Part shown: positions 28,045-37,015 of the stretch, piece after piece
Layout: every line of letters starts with the position of its first letter
Position numbering within the stretch: position 1 is the stretch's first letter
Source of the DNA: JBBROS01 sp963792675
GTDB taxonomy: Bacteria > Pseudomonadota > Alphaproteobacteria > Acetobacterales > Acetobacteraceae
NCBI GenBank assembly: GCA_963792675.1
Contig: CAWBWT010000003.1
Location: forward strand, 1-64,000
Length of the DNA stretch: 64,000 bases
Direction: 5' to 3'
Position numbers and translations under genes: made by a program
Notes under the pieces: generated by a model
What the model was told of the DNA's origin: nothing
What the model saw: only the letters and a program-made list of their open reading frames with translations
The model's database searches: none

Positions 28045-28914
28045 TCATTCCGTCTGACACACCGGGCACCAATAGAGCTTGCGCCCGGCCATCACCTCCA
28101 TCCTGACCGGGTTGCCGCAGATGCGGCAGGGCTCGCCGCCGCGGAACGCGACATAGGAGCGGGCGTCGCGCCGCATACGGCGGCCCACCACCGGGACACC
28201 GGGCGGGCGGTCCTTGGGCCGCGTGGTGATGATCGCCCCGTCCCGCACCCCGTCGCGCAATAAGGCGCGGGCGTCGCGCCACAGCGCATGCCATTGCGCC
28301 CGGTCGAGGGCACGGCCGGGCCGGTGCGGATTGATCCGAGCACGGAACAGAAGCTCGGCGCGATAGATGTTGCCGATGCCGCCGACCACGTCCTGCCGCA
28401 TCAGCAACTGCCCGATCGGCTGGCTCGAGGCGCCGATGATGGCCCAAGCGCGTCCTGGCCTGGCTCCCGGGCGTAACGGGTCGGGGCCGATCCCCGCCAC
28501 CGTCGCCGCCTTGTCCGCCGGGCTCTGCAGAGCGCAAATGGATGGCCCGCTAAGATCGCCGAGGTGGGTGGCGCTGGCGAGCCGGAGCCGGACGACGCCG
28601 CGGGGGAGGGGGCGACCCTCCTCGTCCGTATCCTCCGGCGACGCGCCCTTGGTGCGCCGGCCGATCCCCGCCAGGCCGGGCCCGGCGAACCGCCACATGC
28701 CATACATCCCGAGATGCACCCGCAGCCAGACGTCGCCGTCGAACAGCAGGAACATCTGCTTGCCCCACGCTTCCGCGCCGAGCAGCCGGCGCCCGTCCAG
28801 CACCGCCGCACCCTCGGTGAACCGCCCCTGCGGACTGCTGGCGCTGAGCGCGTCGCCGACGAAGTGCGCCGAGAACGCGTCGGCAAGGCGATGGACGGTA
28901 TGGCCTTCGGGCAC
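28045..28914 (-). CDS. Fpg/Nei-family DNA glycosylase (endonuclease VIII-like)
   Basis: 289 residues. N-terminal MPEGHT gives the catalytic Pro2 and Glu3; GKQMFLLF carries the conserved Lys. The H2TH region IGNIYRAELLFRARINPHRP and a C-terminal zinc finger (CRICG ... CPVC) are present. It removes oxidised pyrimidines or purines from DNA. It starts about 180 bp from the divergent small gene at 29092. The family call is secure; Nei versus Fpg preference is inferred from the MPEGHT start. Confidence 0.92.
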   Translation of the reverse strand: MPEGHTVHRLADAFSAHFVGDALSASSPQGRFTEGAAVLDGRRLLGAEAWGKQMFLLFDGDVWLRVHLGMYGMWRFAGPGLAGIGRRTKGASPEDTDEEGRPLPRGVVRLRLASATHLGDLSGPSICALQSPADKAATVAGIGPDPLRPGARPGRAWAIIGASSQPIGQLLMRQDVVGGIGNIYRAELLFRARINPHRPGRALDRAQWHALWRDARALLRDGVRDGAIITTRPKDRPPGVPVVGRRMRRDARSYVAFRGGEPCRICGNPVRMEVMAGRKLYWCPVCQTE

Positions 28915-29091
28915 GGAGCGGTCCTGTTCGGTGGTCCTGGCACATAGGGCGGACCGCTCCGATGGACAGGATCCGCGTCGCCCTGGACAGATTCTGCCGG
29001 GTCGCCGCGATTGCCCTTAGCAATCGCTTCAACTCCGGGCGTAGAATATGTTAACGATTACGGAACGTTTGAACCCGAGTTGGAGCTGCCC

Positions 29092-29289
29092 ATGTTTATG
29101 AACCGTATCGAGGTGCCCGGTTATGTCCCGCCATTGCGCCCGGACAGCCGCCGGCACCCGCTGCCGGCCTACGCCGCCGTTGTGCTGCTGACGATGGCAG
29201 CGATTACCGTGCTGAACACGGCGGGCTTGGCACTGGCCTGCCCCGGCGGGGTCGCGGAAGCCTGCACCGTGGCCCAAACCCGGCCATAG
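29092..29289 (+). CDS. Small membrane protein, unknown
   Basis: 65 residues from ATG 29092. A polar N-terminus is followed by one hydrophobic segment (YAAVVLLTMAAITVLNTAGL) and a short tail with two Cys. An upstream in-frame start at 29011 is possible. An AT-rich stretch at about 29040-29070 could hold its promoter. No family is recognised. Confidence 0.5.
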   Translation: MFMNRIEVPGYVPPLRPDSRRHPLPAYAAVVLLTMAAITVLNTAGLALACPGGVAEACTVAQTRP

Positions 29290-29301
29290 CGCCCGACCTC
29301 G

Positions 29302-30360
29302 TCACCGCAGCGGGCGACCCGGCTGCCCCGATCCATGGCGCGCCGCCGACGGCGGCGCACCGAACCGCTCCCGGTACTGCCGGCTGAACCGGCCCGGGTT
29401 GCTGAAGCAGAAACGGGCGGCAACATCGCGGATTACGGGTTCCCCGCCAGCAAACACGTCGCGTGCCGCGTCGAGCCGCAGGTCTCGCAGCGCGGCCGCG
29501 ACCGTCTGACCACGCTTGGTGCGGAAGGCACCGCCCAGCGAGCGCGCGGAGCAGCCGGCGGCGTCCGCCACCTGCTCGACGGTCAGCGGCCGCGTCAGGT
29601 TCTCGCGCATAAAGTCGATCGCGCGCCGGAGCGCCCGGCTCGAGGACACGCCGGCGGCGCGTGTCAACCGCTCGGCATAGTTGTGCGGCACGCCGTCCAG
29701 CAGCGTCCGTATGACCAACGCTTCGAACTCGGCCGTCCCGACACCGCCGGCGAACAATGAGTAGGGATCGGCCAGCTCGCGGCAGACGTAGTGAACCAGC
29801 CGTTCCAGGCTGCGGCTGACACCGCCGGGCCAGGCTGGAGCCGGCGCGAACATCAATGGCTCGGCGAGACGCTGACCGAGCATCTGCTCCAGGTGCCGCG
29901 CCAGCGTGGCCGCATTGATCCACAAGTTCATCCGCTCGCAACCGTCCGCGGTCGTCGCCTGCGCGCCCGGCTGCACCTGGCACAGCAGAACGCCCCCGGC
30001 GCCCGCCACGCCGGCGGTCGCGGTCGCCGACATCCGGAACTGCACCGAGCCGGCCAGCACCGCCATGATGCACACCCCGAGCGGATGCGCCTCCAGGATG
30101 CGGGCTTCGGTCGCGAGCCGGTCGCCGACATAGGACAGCATCAAGCCGCCGATCCGCGTGTTGCCGAAGGTGGTCAGGTCCTGGCCGGCGTCGGCCGCCC
30201 GCGCCGGTTCGCGCAGGCAATACAGCGTGCTGCCCTGGTCCGACGCGGCGGCGCGCTCATGGGTCAGACGGTCGAAATCCTCCGGTACGCGCACTCTCGT
30301 CACCTGGAACGCGTCCAGCAGGTCAGGGCCGCACTCGATCGATGATGGCGAATACAACAT
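29302..30360 (-). CDS. AraC-family transcriptional regulator
   Basis: 352 residues. A C-terminal AraC DNA-binding domain is clear: RAIDFMRENLTRPLTVEQVA, CSARSLGGAFRTKRG and FCFSNPGRFSRQYRERFGAP. The N-terminal 200 residues form a cupin-like effector domain. It is divergent from the LysR gene at 30578; the 217-bp gap between them contains short GACAG/GCTGG repeats reminiscent of the 23-24 kb array. Its target is not known. Confidence 0.88.
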   Translation of the reverse strand: MLYSPSSIECGPDLLDAFQVTRVRVPEDFDRLTHERAAASDQGSTLYCLREPARAADAGQDLTTFGNTRIGGLMLSYVGDRLATEARILEAHPLGVCIMAVLAGSVQFRMSATATAGVAGAGGVLLCQVQPGAQATTADGCERMNLWINAATLARHLEQMLGQRLAEPLMFAPAPAWPGGVSRSLERLVHYVCRELADPYSLFAGGVGTAEFEALVIRTLLDGVPHNYAERLTRAAGVSSSRALRRAIDFMRENLTRPLTVEQVADAAGCSARSLGGAFRTKRGQTVAAALRDLRLDAARDVFAGGEPVIRDVAARFCFSNPGRFSRQYRERFGAPPSAARHGSGQPGRPLR

Positions 30361-30577
30361 GAAGTTCGATCCAACGTCTCAAGAACGTAACCGCACCTTT
30401 ACGCCCCTGACAATCACCGGGACGCCGGTCAGTCGCTCGGGTCGACGTCGTACGACTACATGCGAGACAGACAGCTTGCTAGACAGCTGGCTGGACAGCA
30501 AGCCAGACCTCAGCCATTACCATAACCGGCCGCCTTTCTTCGCGTGCGGCGTGGACCGGCCCTTGGTAGGATCGGTT

Positions 30578-31558
30578 ATGGCCGAGGCACAAGGACCCGA
30601 GGGACGACCGAGGCCGGTGCCGGCCCGCCGCTACCTGGATCAGCGCCTCCGGCTGCATCTTCTCCGGGCGGTGGACGCAATCGAGCGGCATCGCAGCCTG
30701 GTGAAAGCGGCGGCCGCCCTGGGCGTCAGTCAGCCGGCACTCACCAAAAGCCTGCACGAACTCGAAGCCATCTTGCAGTTGCGGTTGTTCGAACGGCATG
30801 CCCGCGGCGTGCGGCCCACCGAGGCCGGTCTCGCCTGCGTCCGCTGCGCCCGGCGCGTGCTGGCCGAGCTGCGGCGGTTGGACGAAGACCTCGACCTGCT
30901 TTCGAGCCCGGATGGCGGCGTGGTTGCGCTCGGCGCCCTGCCGGTCGCGGCCACCGGCGTGCTGCCCGGTGCGCTGGCCCGGCTCCGCGCGGCGCATCCG
31001 GCGATCCGGGTCCGGCTGCAGCAGGGGCGCACTGAGGACCTGCTGCCGCTGCTTGCCGCGGGCGAGCTCGATCTCGTCGTGGGCCGGCTGTACGAACCCG
31101 CCGTGCCCGACGGCTTCAGCCGGGAACCGCTATGGACCGAGCCGATCTCGGTGCTCGCTCGCGCCGACCACCCCATCCTGGCCGAGGCGGTGACGGTCTC
31201 GGCGCTGGGCCGCTACGAACTGGTGCTGCCGACCATCACCCAGCGGGTCGGGCAGGAGATCGAGCACCTGCTGTCGCTGCTCGGCATCGACCCGGCGACG
31301 TCGATGCGCTCGAGCTCGTACGGGTTCATTCGTGAGATGCTGCACGGCAGCGACATGCTGTCGGTGATGCCCCGACTGATGATGGTCGGCGACCTGCTCC
31401 GCGGCACGCTGCGGGTGGTGCCGCTCCCGGTCCCGGCGCCGGATCGGCCGGCCGGCCTGATCCTGTCGCACGACCGGCCGCCGCCGCCGGCGGCGCGCGC
31501 CTTCGCCGAATGCCTGCGAGCCTACATTGCCGAGATTGCCGGCCGAGGCATCGGCTGA
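30578..31558 (+). CDS. LysR-family regulator, aromatic-type
   Basis: 326 residues from ATG 30578. The winged helix (LVKAAAALGVSQPALTKSLH) has the Q-P-A-L-T-K-S form seen in PcaQ/GbpR-type regulators. An effector domain follows (LDLVVGRLYEPAVPDG). It sits directly before the MFS-dioxygenase-hydratase-aldolase run on the same strand, so it is the best candidate activator for that cluster. Confidence 0.88.
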   Translation: MAEAQGPEGRPRPVPARRYLDQRLRLHLLRAVDAIERHRSLVKAAAALGVSQPALTKSLHELEAILQLRLFERHARGVRPTEAGLACVRCARRVLAELRRLDEDLDLLSSPDGGVVALGALPVAATGVLPGALARLRAAHPAIRVRLQQGRTEDLLPLLAAGELDLVVGRLYEPAVPDGFSREPLWTEPISVLARADHPILAEAVTVSALGRYELVLPTITQRVGQEIEHLLSLLGIDPATSMRSSSYGFIREMLHGSDMLSVMPRLMMVGDLLRGTLRVVPLPVPAPDRPAGLILSHDRPPPPAARAFAECLRAYIAEIAGRGIG

Positions 31559-31719
31559 CCTATAACGGTTGGCTATGGCACCGCCGGAAGAAGCGATACG
31601 TCATCGCCGGCCGGGGCGGGTATCCTCGCCGTGCTGGGTCGCGTCGATGGGCACGCCTCGCAGGACCATCAAGGAACGCAGGCGCCGGTCAACGGCCATC
31701 GCAGGGAGGATTCAGACCG

Positions 31720-33123
31720 ATGCTCGCCACTCCGGCGCCAGGGCGGCCATCATCCGCCATCGTGGACATCAAGGCCTTCATCGACGCGAGGCCGATCTCG
31801 GCGTTCCAATGGTTCCTGGTTGCCATGTGCTTCCTGGTCGTGGTCGCCGACGGCATGGACGTCGCGATCATGGGCTTCGTGACGCCGTCGATCCTGCAGG
31901 AGTGGGACATCTCCCGCCCGGCGTTCGGCATCGTCATCAGCGCCGCCCCGTTCGGCCTGGTGATCGGCTCCTTGGTCGCCGGGCCGTCCTCGGACCGGTT
32001 CGGGCGCAAGCCAGTGCTGATCACGTCCATTCTGGCATTCGGCGCCCTGACACTGGCGACCGCTTGGGCTTCATCGCCGGTCGAGATGGCGGTCCTGCGT
32101 CTGCTGGCCGGGATGGGCATGGGCGCGGCGATGCCAAATGCCACCACGTTGCTGTCGGAATACGCGCCGCACGGCCGGCGCTCGCTGATGATCACGGTCA
32201 TGTTCACCGGCTTCAACCTCGGCTCGGCGGCGATCGGCTTCGCGGCGGCGGCGCTCATCCCCACCTGTGGCTGGCGCTCGGTGCTGGTGCTCGGCGGCGC
32301 GGTGCCGCTGCTGCTGGTGCCGCTGCTGGCGCTGTTCCTGCCGGAGTCGGCCCGGTTGCTCGCCTTGCGCGGGGCTGCCTGCGCACGCATCGCGGCGACG
32401 CTCGGCCGGGTCACCGGGCACCGGTTCTCGGGCGACGAGGCCTTCGTCTCGACCGAACCGCCGCTGCCGACGCAGAAGCCGATCGGGGTGCTGTTCTCGC
32501 GCGGCTATGGCCTGACCACGGTGTCGCTGTGGGTGACCTATTTCATGGGCCTGCTGGTGATCTACCTGCTGACCGGTTGGCTGCCGACGATCATGAAGGA
32601 TGCCGGCGTGTCGATCGCGACCGCGGCCAACGTCACGGCGATGTTCCAGATCGGCGGCACCGTCGGCGCCGTCGCGGTCGGTTGGGCGATGGACCGGACC
32701 CGCCCAGCCTTCGTCATCGCGGCCGCTTACCTGGGCGGCGCCCTGTGCGTGCTGGCTTTGTCGCAGCTAGGCGTGTTGTCGGCGGCGGTGGGGACGCTGG
32801 TGTTCTCCGCCGGGTTCTGCATGAGCGGCGCGCAGACCGGCCTCAACGCCTTTGCCCCGGGCTGCTATCCGACAATGGCGCGGGCGACCGGGGTAAGCTG
32901 GATGCTGGGGATGGGCCGGTTCGGCAGCATCTTCGGCTCGGCCGTGGGCGGCGCGTTGCTGGGCATGGGGTGGGGGTTCTCCGCAATCTTCGCCGCGCTC
33001 GCGGTGCCGGCGTTCTGCGCCGCGGCGGCGATTTTCACAACCACCGGTGCAGACCGGTCTCGGAAAGGCCAGGGCGCTGCCCTGGACCCGCTGGGACAAT
33101 CGGCCCCAGACCCGAGTCACTGA
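31720..33123 (+). CDS. MFS aromatic acid/H+ symporter family transporter
   Basis: 467 residues with 12 membrane helices. DGMDVAIMGFVTPSILQEWD near the N-terminus and the MFS loop GPSSDRFGRKPVLI are typical of the AAHS group (PcaK/BenK/GalT-type). Its last ~20 residues (KGQGAALDPLGQSAPDP) are encoded by palindrome E2, so the C-terminus has been extended by a repeat. Neighbours suggest it imports the aromatic acid used by the cluster. Confidence 0.88.
   Translation: MLATPAPGRPSSAIVDIKAFIDARPISAFQWFLVAMCFLVVVADGMDVAIMGFVTPSILQEWDISRPAFGIVISAAPFGLVIGSLVAGPSSDRFGRKPVLITSILAFGALTLATAWASSPVEMAVLRLLAGMGMGAAMPNATTLLSEYAPHGRRSLMITVMFTGFNLGSAAIGFAAAALIPTCGWRSVLVLGGAVPLLLVPLLALFLPESARLLALRGAACARIAATLGRVTGHRFSGDEAFVSTEPPLPTQKPIGVLFSRGYGLTTVSLWVTYFMGLLVIYLLTGWLPTIMKDAGVSIATAANVTAMFQIGGTVGAVAVGWAMDRTRPAFVIAAAYLGGALCVLALSQLGVLSAAVGTLVFSAGFCMSGAQTGLNAFAPGCYPTMARATGVSWMLGMGRFGSIFGSAVGGALLGMGWGFSAIFAALAVPAFCAAAAIFTTTGADRSRKGQGAALDPLGQSAPDPSH
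33069..33085. repeat. Palindrome E2 at the 3' end of the MFS gene
   Basis: CCAGGGC-GCT-GCCCTGG, a perfect 7-bp stem, followed by ACCCGCTGGGAC. It is translated as the tail of the transporter and resembles palindrome E1. Confidence 0.5.
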
Positions 33124-33141
33124 GTTCGCCAGGAGAAGACG

Positions 33142-34149
33142 ATGCACGACGAACCCTGCATGGACGTGGCCCATCTCGGTCACCTCGAACTGCTGACGCC
33201 GAAACCCAAGGAGTCGCTTCGCTTTTTCGTGGATGTCATGGGCATGACCGAAAGCGGCCGGCGTGGCGACAGCGTCTACCTGCGCGGCTGGGACGACTAC
33301 GAGCGCTACTCGCTGAAGCTCACCGGCTCGCCCGCCTCCGGGCTCGGCCACGCCGCCTTCCGCGCACGCAGCCCGCAAGCCCTTCAGCGCCGCGTCGCGG
33401 CTCTGCAGGCGTCCGGCCAAGCGGTCGGCTGGCACGAGGGCGAGCTCGGCCACGGCCCGGCGTTCCAGTTCCGCGACCCGGACGGTCACCTGCTGGAGAT
33501 CTACTACGAGACCGAATGGTATCAAGCGCCCGAAGGGTTGCGGCCATCCTTGAAGAACCAGGCGCAGCGCCTGCCGTGCCGCGGCGTCAACGTGCGCCGG
33601 CTCGACCACTTCAACTGCCTCGCCGCCGACATCCGCGCCAACCGCGAGTTCTTCGAGCGCACGCTCGGCTTCCGCCTGACCGAGCAGATCGTGCTCGACG
33701 ACGGCACCGAGGTCGGCATGTGGCTGACCGCGACCAACAAGAGCTACGATTTCGCCTACACCCGCGAGGCGCACGGCATCGGCGGCCGCTTCCACCACGT
33801 CACCTTCGCGCTCGACAGCCGCGAGGCGATCCTGCAGGCCGCCGACGTGTTCCTCGAGCACGGCGTGTTCATCGAGACCGGGCCGCACAAGCACGCCGTG
33901 CAGCAGACGTTCTTCCTCTACGTCTACGAGCCCGGCGGCAACCGGGTCGAGGTGGCCAACGCCGGCGCCCGGCTGGTGCTGGCGCCCGACTGGAAGCCGA
34001 TCACCTGGACCGAGGCCGAGCGGCGCAAGGGCCAGGCCTGGGGCCTCCAAACCATCGCCAGCTTCCACACCCATGGCACCCCGCCGCTTCCTGAACCGGA
34101 CAAGCGCACGGGCCAGGACGACCTCGCAGAGAAAGGCATCGCCTCATGA
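33142..34149 (+). CDS. Type I (VOC) extradiol ring-cleavage dioxygenase
   Basis: 335 residues with two tandem VOC modules. VRRLDHFNC (His156), GRFHHVTF (His218/219) and GGNRVEV (Glu270) supply the 2-His-1-carboxylate iron site; the C-terminal half also keeps the KHAVQQTFFLYVYEP helper region. It has the fold of catechol 2,3-dioxygenase, not the type II LigAB fold usual for gallate and protocatechuate. A GalB-like gene overlaps it (ATGA). Confidence 0.88.
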   Translation: MHDEPCMDVAHLGHLELLTPKPKESLRFFVDVMGMTESGRRGDSVYLRGWDDYERYSLKLTGSPASGLGHAAFRARSPQALQRRVAALQASGQAVGWHEGELGHGPAFQFRDPDGHLLEIYYETEWYQAPEGLRPSLKNQAQRLPCRGVNVRRLDHFNCLAADIRANREFFERTLGFRLTEQIVLDDGTEVGMWLTATNKSYDFAYTREAHGIGGRFHHVTFALDSREAILQAADVFLEHGVFIETGPHKHAVQQTFFLYVYEPGGNRVEVANAGARLVLAPDWKPITWTEAERRKGQAWGLQTIASFHTHGTPPLPEPDKRTGQDDLAEKGIAS

Positions 34150-34889
34150 GCGGCACGAGCGGACGTGGCACAAGCGGACCCACCGCGCTGGTGGTCTCGG
34201 CGCATTCGGCGGATTTCGTGTGGCGCGCCGGCGGCGCTATCGCGCTGCATACGGCGAGGGGCTTCGCCGTCACCGTCATCTGTCTATCGTACGGCGAGCG
34301 CGGCGAGTCGGCCAAGCTGTGGCGGCAGAAGGGGATGACGCTCGACCGGGTGAAAGCAGCGCGGCAGCGCGAGGCCGAAGCAGCCGCCGAGCATCTCGGC
34401 GTCGCCGACATCCAGTTCTGGGACCTCGGCGACTACCCGATCACGCTCAACGAGGACTCGCTCTATCGCCTCGTGGACGTTTACCGCGCGATCCACCCGG
34501 CGTTCGTCCTGTCGCACTCGAAAGCCGACATCTACAACCACGACCACCCGGCCGTCACCGACTTCGCCCAGCACGCCCGCATCGTCGCCCAGGCGCATGG
34601 CCACAAGCCGGGTCAGCGCGTGCTCGGCGCGCCGCCGGTGTTCCTATTCGAGCCGCACCAGCCGGAGCAGTGCGACTGGAAGCCGGACGTGCTGCTGGAC
34701 ATCACCGCGGTGTGGCAGAAGAAGCGCGCCGCCATCGAGTGCATGGCCGGGCAGGAGCACCTGTGGGAGTATTACACCCGGGTGGCGCAGCAGCGCGGCG
34801 CCCAAGGGGCCCGCAACTCCGACAAGTCGATCACCTACGGCGAAGGCTACCAGGCCGTGTTCCCGCACGTGGTGGAGAGCCTGGCATGA
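34146..34889 (+). CDS. 4-oxalomesaconate hydratase-like PIG-L family protein (GalB-like)
   Basis: 247 residues of the PIG-L/LmbE fold. The usual HPDD motif appears as HSADFVWRAGGAIALH, the form I associate with GalB of gallate degradation. TLNEDSLYRLVDVYRAIHPA and SHSKADIYNHDHPAVT supply further metal-binding residues. It should add water to 4-oxalomesaconate, making 4-carboxy-4-hydroxy-2-oxoadipate for the downstream aldolase. Confidence 0.82.
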   Translation: MSGTSGRGTSGPTALVVSAHSADFVWRAGGAIALHTARGFAVTVICLSYGERGESAKLWRQKGMTLDRVKAARQREAEAAAEHLGVADIQFWDLGDYPITLNEDSLYRLVDVYRAIHPAFVLSHSKADIYNHDHPAVTDFAQHARIVAQAHGHKPGQRVLGAPPVFLFEPHQPEQCDWKPDVLLDITAVWQKKRAAIECMAGQEHLWEYYTRVAQQRGAQGARNSDKSITYGEGYQAVFPHVVESLA

Positions 34890-35425
34890 GCAGCAGCATC
34901 GGCAAGTTCGGTGACCTCCCGCCCGTGCTCGCGGCGCATGCCCCGGACCGGGCACGGATGGTGCGCGCCGGCCTGCTTGGCGGCTTCGTCGGTGGCGTGA
35001 CCATCTGGATCTACGAGGCCGTCGTGTGGGTCGGAGCGCAGCACTTGCTGCCGCTGGCCGGCATTCCGGGCAACGCGACCGGCTTGGTGTTCGGCAAGGC
35101 CGTGCAGGAGTCGCTCGGCGCCGGCTCCTACATCGTCGGCACGCTGATCCACCTGACGTTCGCGCTCGGGTGGGGCGTGCTGTTCGCGCTGATCTGGCCG
35201 GCGCTGCGGCGGCGCGGCATCGAGGCGACGCTGGCGGCGCTGTTCTACGCCGTGGTGGCCTGGATCGTGATGCACGTGGCAATCGCCGTCGCTTCCTCGA
35301 GCCACCCCGACTATCTCGACCCGAACGTGATCATCGGCGGATTCATGTCGCACTTCTTCTTCACCGTGCCGCTCGCCCTGGTCGTCAAGCGGCGACTGGC
35401 GATCGACGCGGAGACACTGGCATGA
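34886..35425 (+). CDS. Unknown membrane protein within the aromatic cluster
   Basis: 179 residues, four predicted membrane helices (AGLLGGFVGGVTIWIYEAVV; IVGTLIHLTFALGWGVLFAL; ALFYAVVAWIVMHVAIAV; FMSHFFFTVPLALVV). It overlaps both neighbours by ATGA, so it is made with them. No family is recognised. A role in uptake or in anchoring the enzymes is speculative. Confidence 0.75.
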   Translation: MSSSIGKFGDLPPVLAAHAPDRARMVRAGLLGGFVGGVTIWIYEAVVWVGAQHLLPLAGIPGNATGLVFGKAVQESLGAGSYIVGTLIHLTFALGWGVLFALIWPALRRRGIEATLAALFYAVVAWIVMHVAIAVASSSHPDYLDPNVIIGGFMSHFFFTVPLALVVKRRLAIDAETLA

Positions 35426-36117
35426 CCGCACTCGTCCTCACCAATCCGCCCCGCGTCGACATTGAGCTCGCGGCCGCTTTCGCCCCCTACGGCGTCGCCA
35501 CCGTGCACGAAGCGCAGGGCCGCACCGGCCTGCTCGCCTCCCACATGCGGCCGATCTATCCGGGGGCGAAAATCGCGGGCCCCGCCGTCACCGTCTCGAT
35601 CCCGCCGGCCGACAACTGGATGCTGCATGTCGCAGTCGAGCAGTGCCGGGCCGGCGACGTGCTGGTGGTGGTGCCGACTTCCCTTTGCGACACCGGCTAT
35701 TTCGGCGAGCTGCTGGCCTGCTCGCTTGCGGCGCGCGGCGTCGCCGGCTTGGTGATCGAGGCCGGGGTGCGCGACGTGGCGGCGGTGACCGCCATGCGCT
35801 TCCCGGTCTGGAGCCGCGCGATCTCCGCCCAAGGAACGGTCAAGGAAACGCTGGGCTCGGTCAACGTCCCGGTCGCCTGCGCCGGGCAACTCGTGCGGCC
35901 CGGCGACCTCGTGGTCGCGGATGATGACGGCATCGTCGTGGTGCCGCGGCGCGCGGCGGCCGATGTGCTGCGCTTGAGCGAGGCGCGCGAGCGGAAGGAG
36001 GCGGACACCCGGGCCAGGCTGCAATCGGGCGAGCTCGGCCTCGACATCTACGGCATGCGCCAACGACTGGCGGAGAAGGGGCTGGTGTATCGGCCCTATG
36101 CCGAGCCCGAGGCCTGA
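35422..36117 (+). CDS. 4-carboxy-4-hydroxy-2-oxoadipate aldolase-like (LigK/GalC-like)
   Basis: 231 residues of the HMG/CHA aldolase (RraA-like) fold. IAGPAVTVSIPPADNWMLHV, YFGELLACSLAARGVAGLVI and EAGVRD (substrate Arg-Asp) match class II pyruvate aldolases of the protocatechuate 4,5-cleavage and gallate pathways, cleaving CHA to pyruvate and oxaloacetate. It follows GalB in pathway order. Confidence 0.87.
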   Translation: MTALVLTNPPRVDIELAAAFAPYGVATVHEAQGRTGLLASHMRPIYPGAKIAGPAVTVSIPPADNWMLHVAVEQCRAGDVLVVVPTSLCDTGYFGELLACSLAARGVAGLVIEAGVRDVAAVTAMRFPVWSRAISAQGTVKETLGSVNVPVACAGQLVRPGDLVVADDDGIVVVPRRAAADVLRLSEARERKEADTRARLQSGELGLDIYGMRQRLAEKGLVYRPYAEPEA

Positions 36118-36120
36118 GCG

Positions 36121-37014
36121 ATGCCGGGCGACCTGGGCGCAGTGCCGGTGCTGCGCGCGGCACTCGGCCGCTATCGCCACACGCAGCCGCTCACCTCGGG
36201 CACGGTCGTCTCGGACCGGTTGCGCCTCGAGTTCACCGACGTGTCGCCGATCAGCCGCGCCTTTGCGCCGATGGTGCGGGACGCGGCGTTCGATGTGTCC
36301 GAGATGGCGATCGCCACCTTCCTGCAGGCGAAGGCGTGGGGCAAGCCGCTGGTCCTGCTGCCGGTGACGATGGCGGCGCGGTTCCAGGAGCCGGCGCTGT
36401 TGTGCCGCGCCGACAGCAGCATCGCCGGCCCGGCCGATTTGGTCGGCCGCCGGGTCGGGGTGCGCGCTTACAGCCAGACCACCGGGCTCTGGCTGCGCGG
36501 CATCCTCGCCGACGACCATGGCGTCCGCCCGGACGCGGTGCGCTGGACCACGTTCGAGGACGCACACGTCGCCGAATACCGCGACCCGGATTGGGCTGAG
36601 CGGGCGCCGGCTGGCCAGGACATACTGGCGATGCTGCATGCGGGCGCCTTGGACGCGGTGATCGTCGGCAACGATGTGCCCGCCGACCCGCGTCTGCGCA
36701 CGGTGTTCCCGGATCCGGCCACCGCCGGCGCGGCCTTCTTCAGGCGCCAAGGCTTCGTCCCGGTCAACCACCTCGTCACCGTCCGGCGCGAGCTGGCCGA
36801 GCGCCGGCCCGAGCTCGTCGCCGAGCTGCTGCGCATGTTCCGCAATGCCCAGGCCGCCGCGGCGGTTCCCGGCGGCGGCACGACACTGCCGATCGGCCGC
36901 GCCGGGTTGCAGCCGGCGATCGATCTGGCCCGGCGATACGCGGCCGAGCAAGGCTTGCTGCCGCGACCGCTCGCCGGCGGGGAAGTTTGGGACGGGCTGC
37001 CGGCCGACGCGTGA
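36121..37014 (+). CDS. 4,5-dihydroxyphthalate decarboxylase-like protein
   Basis: 297 residues with a periplasmic-binding-protein-like fold but no signal peptide. FTDVSPISRAFAPMVRDAAF, DVSEMAIATFLQAKAWGKP and VGVRAYSQTTGLWLRGIL resemble the Pht5-type 4,5-dihydroxyphthalate decarboxylase family. It could feed protocatechuate-like product into the cluster. Some members may act on other ortho-hydroxyaromatic acids, so the substrate is open. It starts 3 bp after the aldolase gene. Confidence 0.75.
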   Translation: MPGDLGAVPVLRAALGRYRHTQPLTSGTVVSDRLRLEFTDVSPISRAFAPMVRDAAFDVSEMAIATFLQAKAWGKPLVLLPVTMAARFQEPALLCRADSSIAGPADLVGRRVGVRAYSQTTGLWLRGILADDHGVRPDAVRWTTFEDAHVAEYRDPDWAERAPAGQDILAMLHAGALDAVIVGNDVPADPRLRTVFPDPATAGAAFFRRQGFVPVNHLVTVRRELAERRPELVAELLRMFRNAQAAAAVPGGGTTLPIGRAGLQPAIDLARRYAAEQGLLPRPLAGGEVWDGLPADA

Positions 37015-37015
37015 G

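Noticed and set aside
31569..34094. 841-codon plus-strand frame across the MFS and dioxygenase genes
   Set aside because: It overlaps two well-supported genes in another frame and has low-complexity Arg-rich content.
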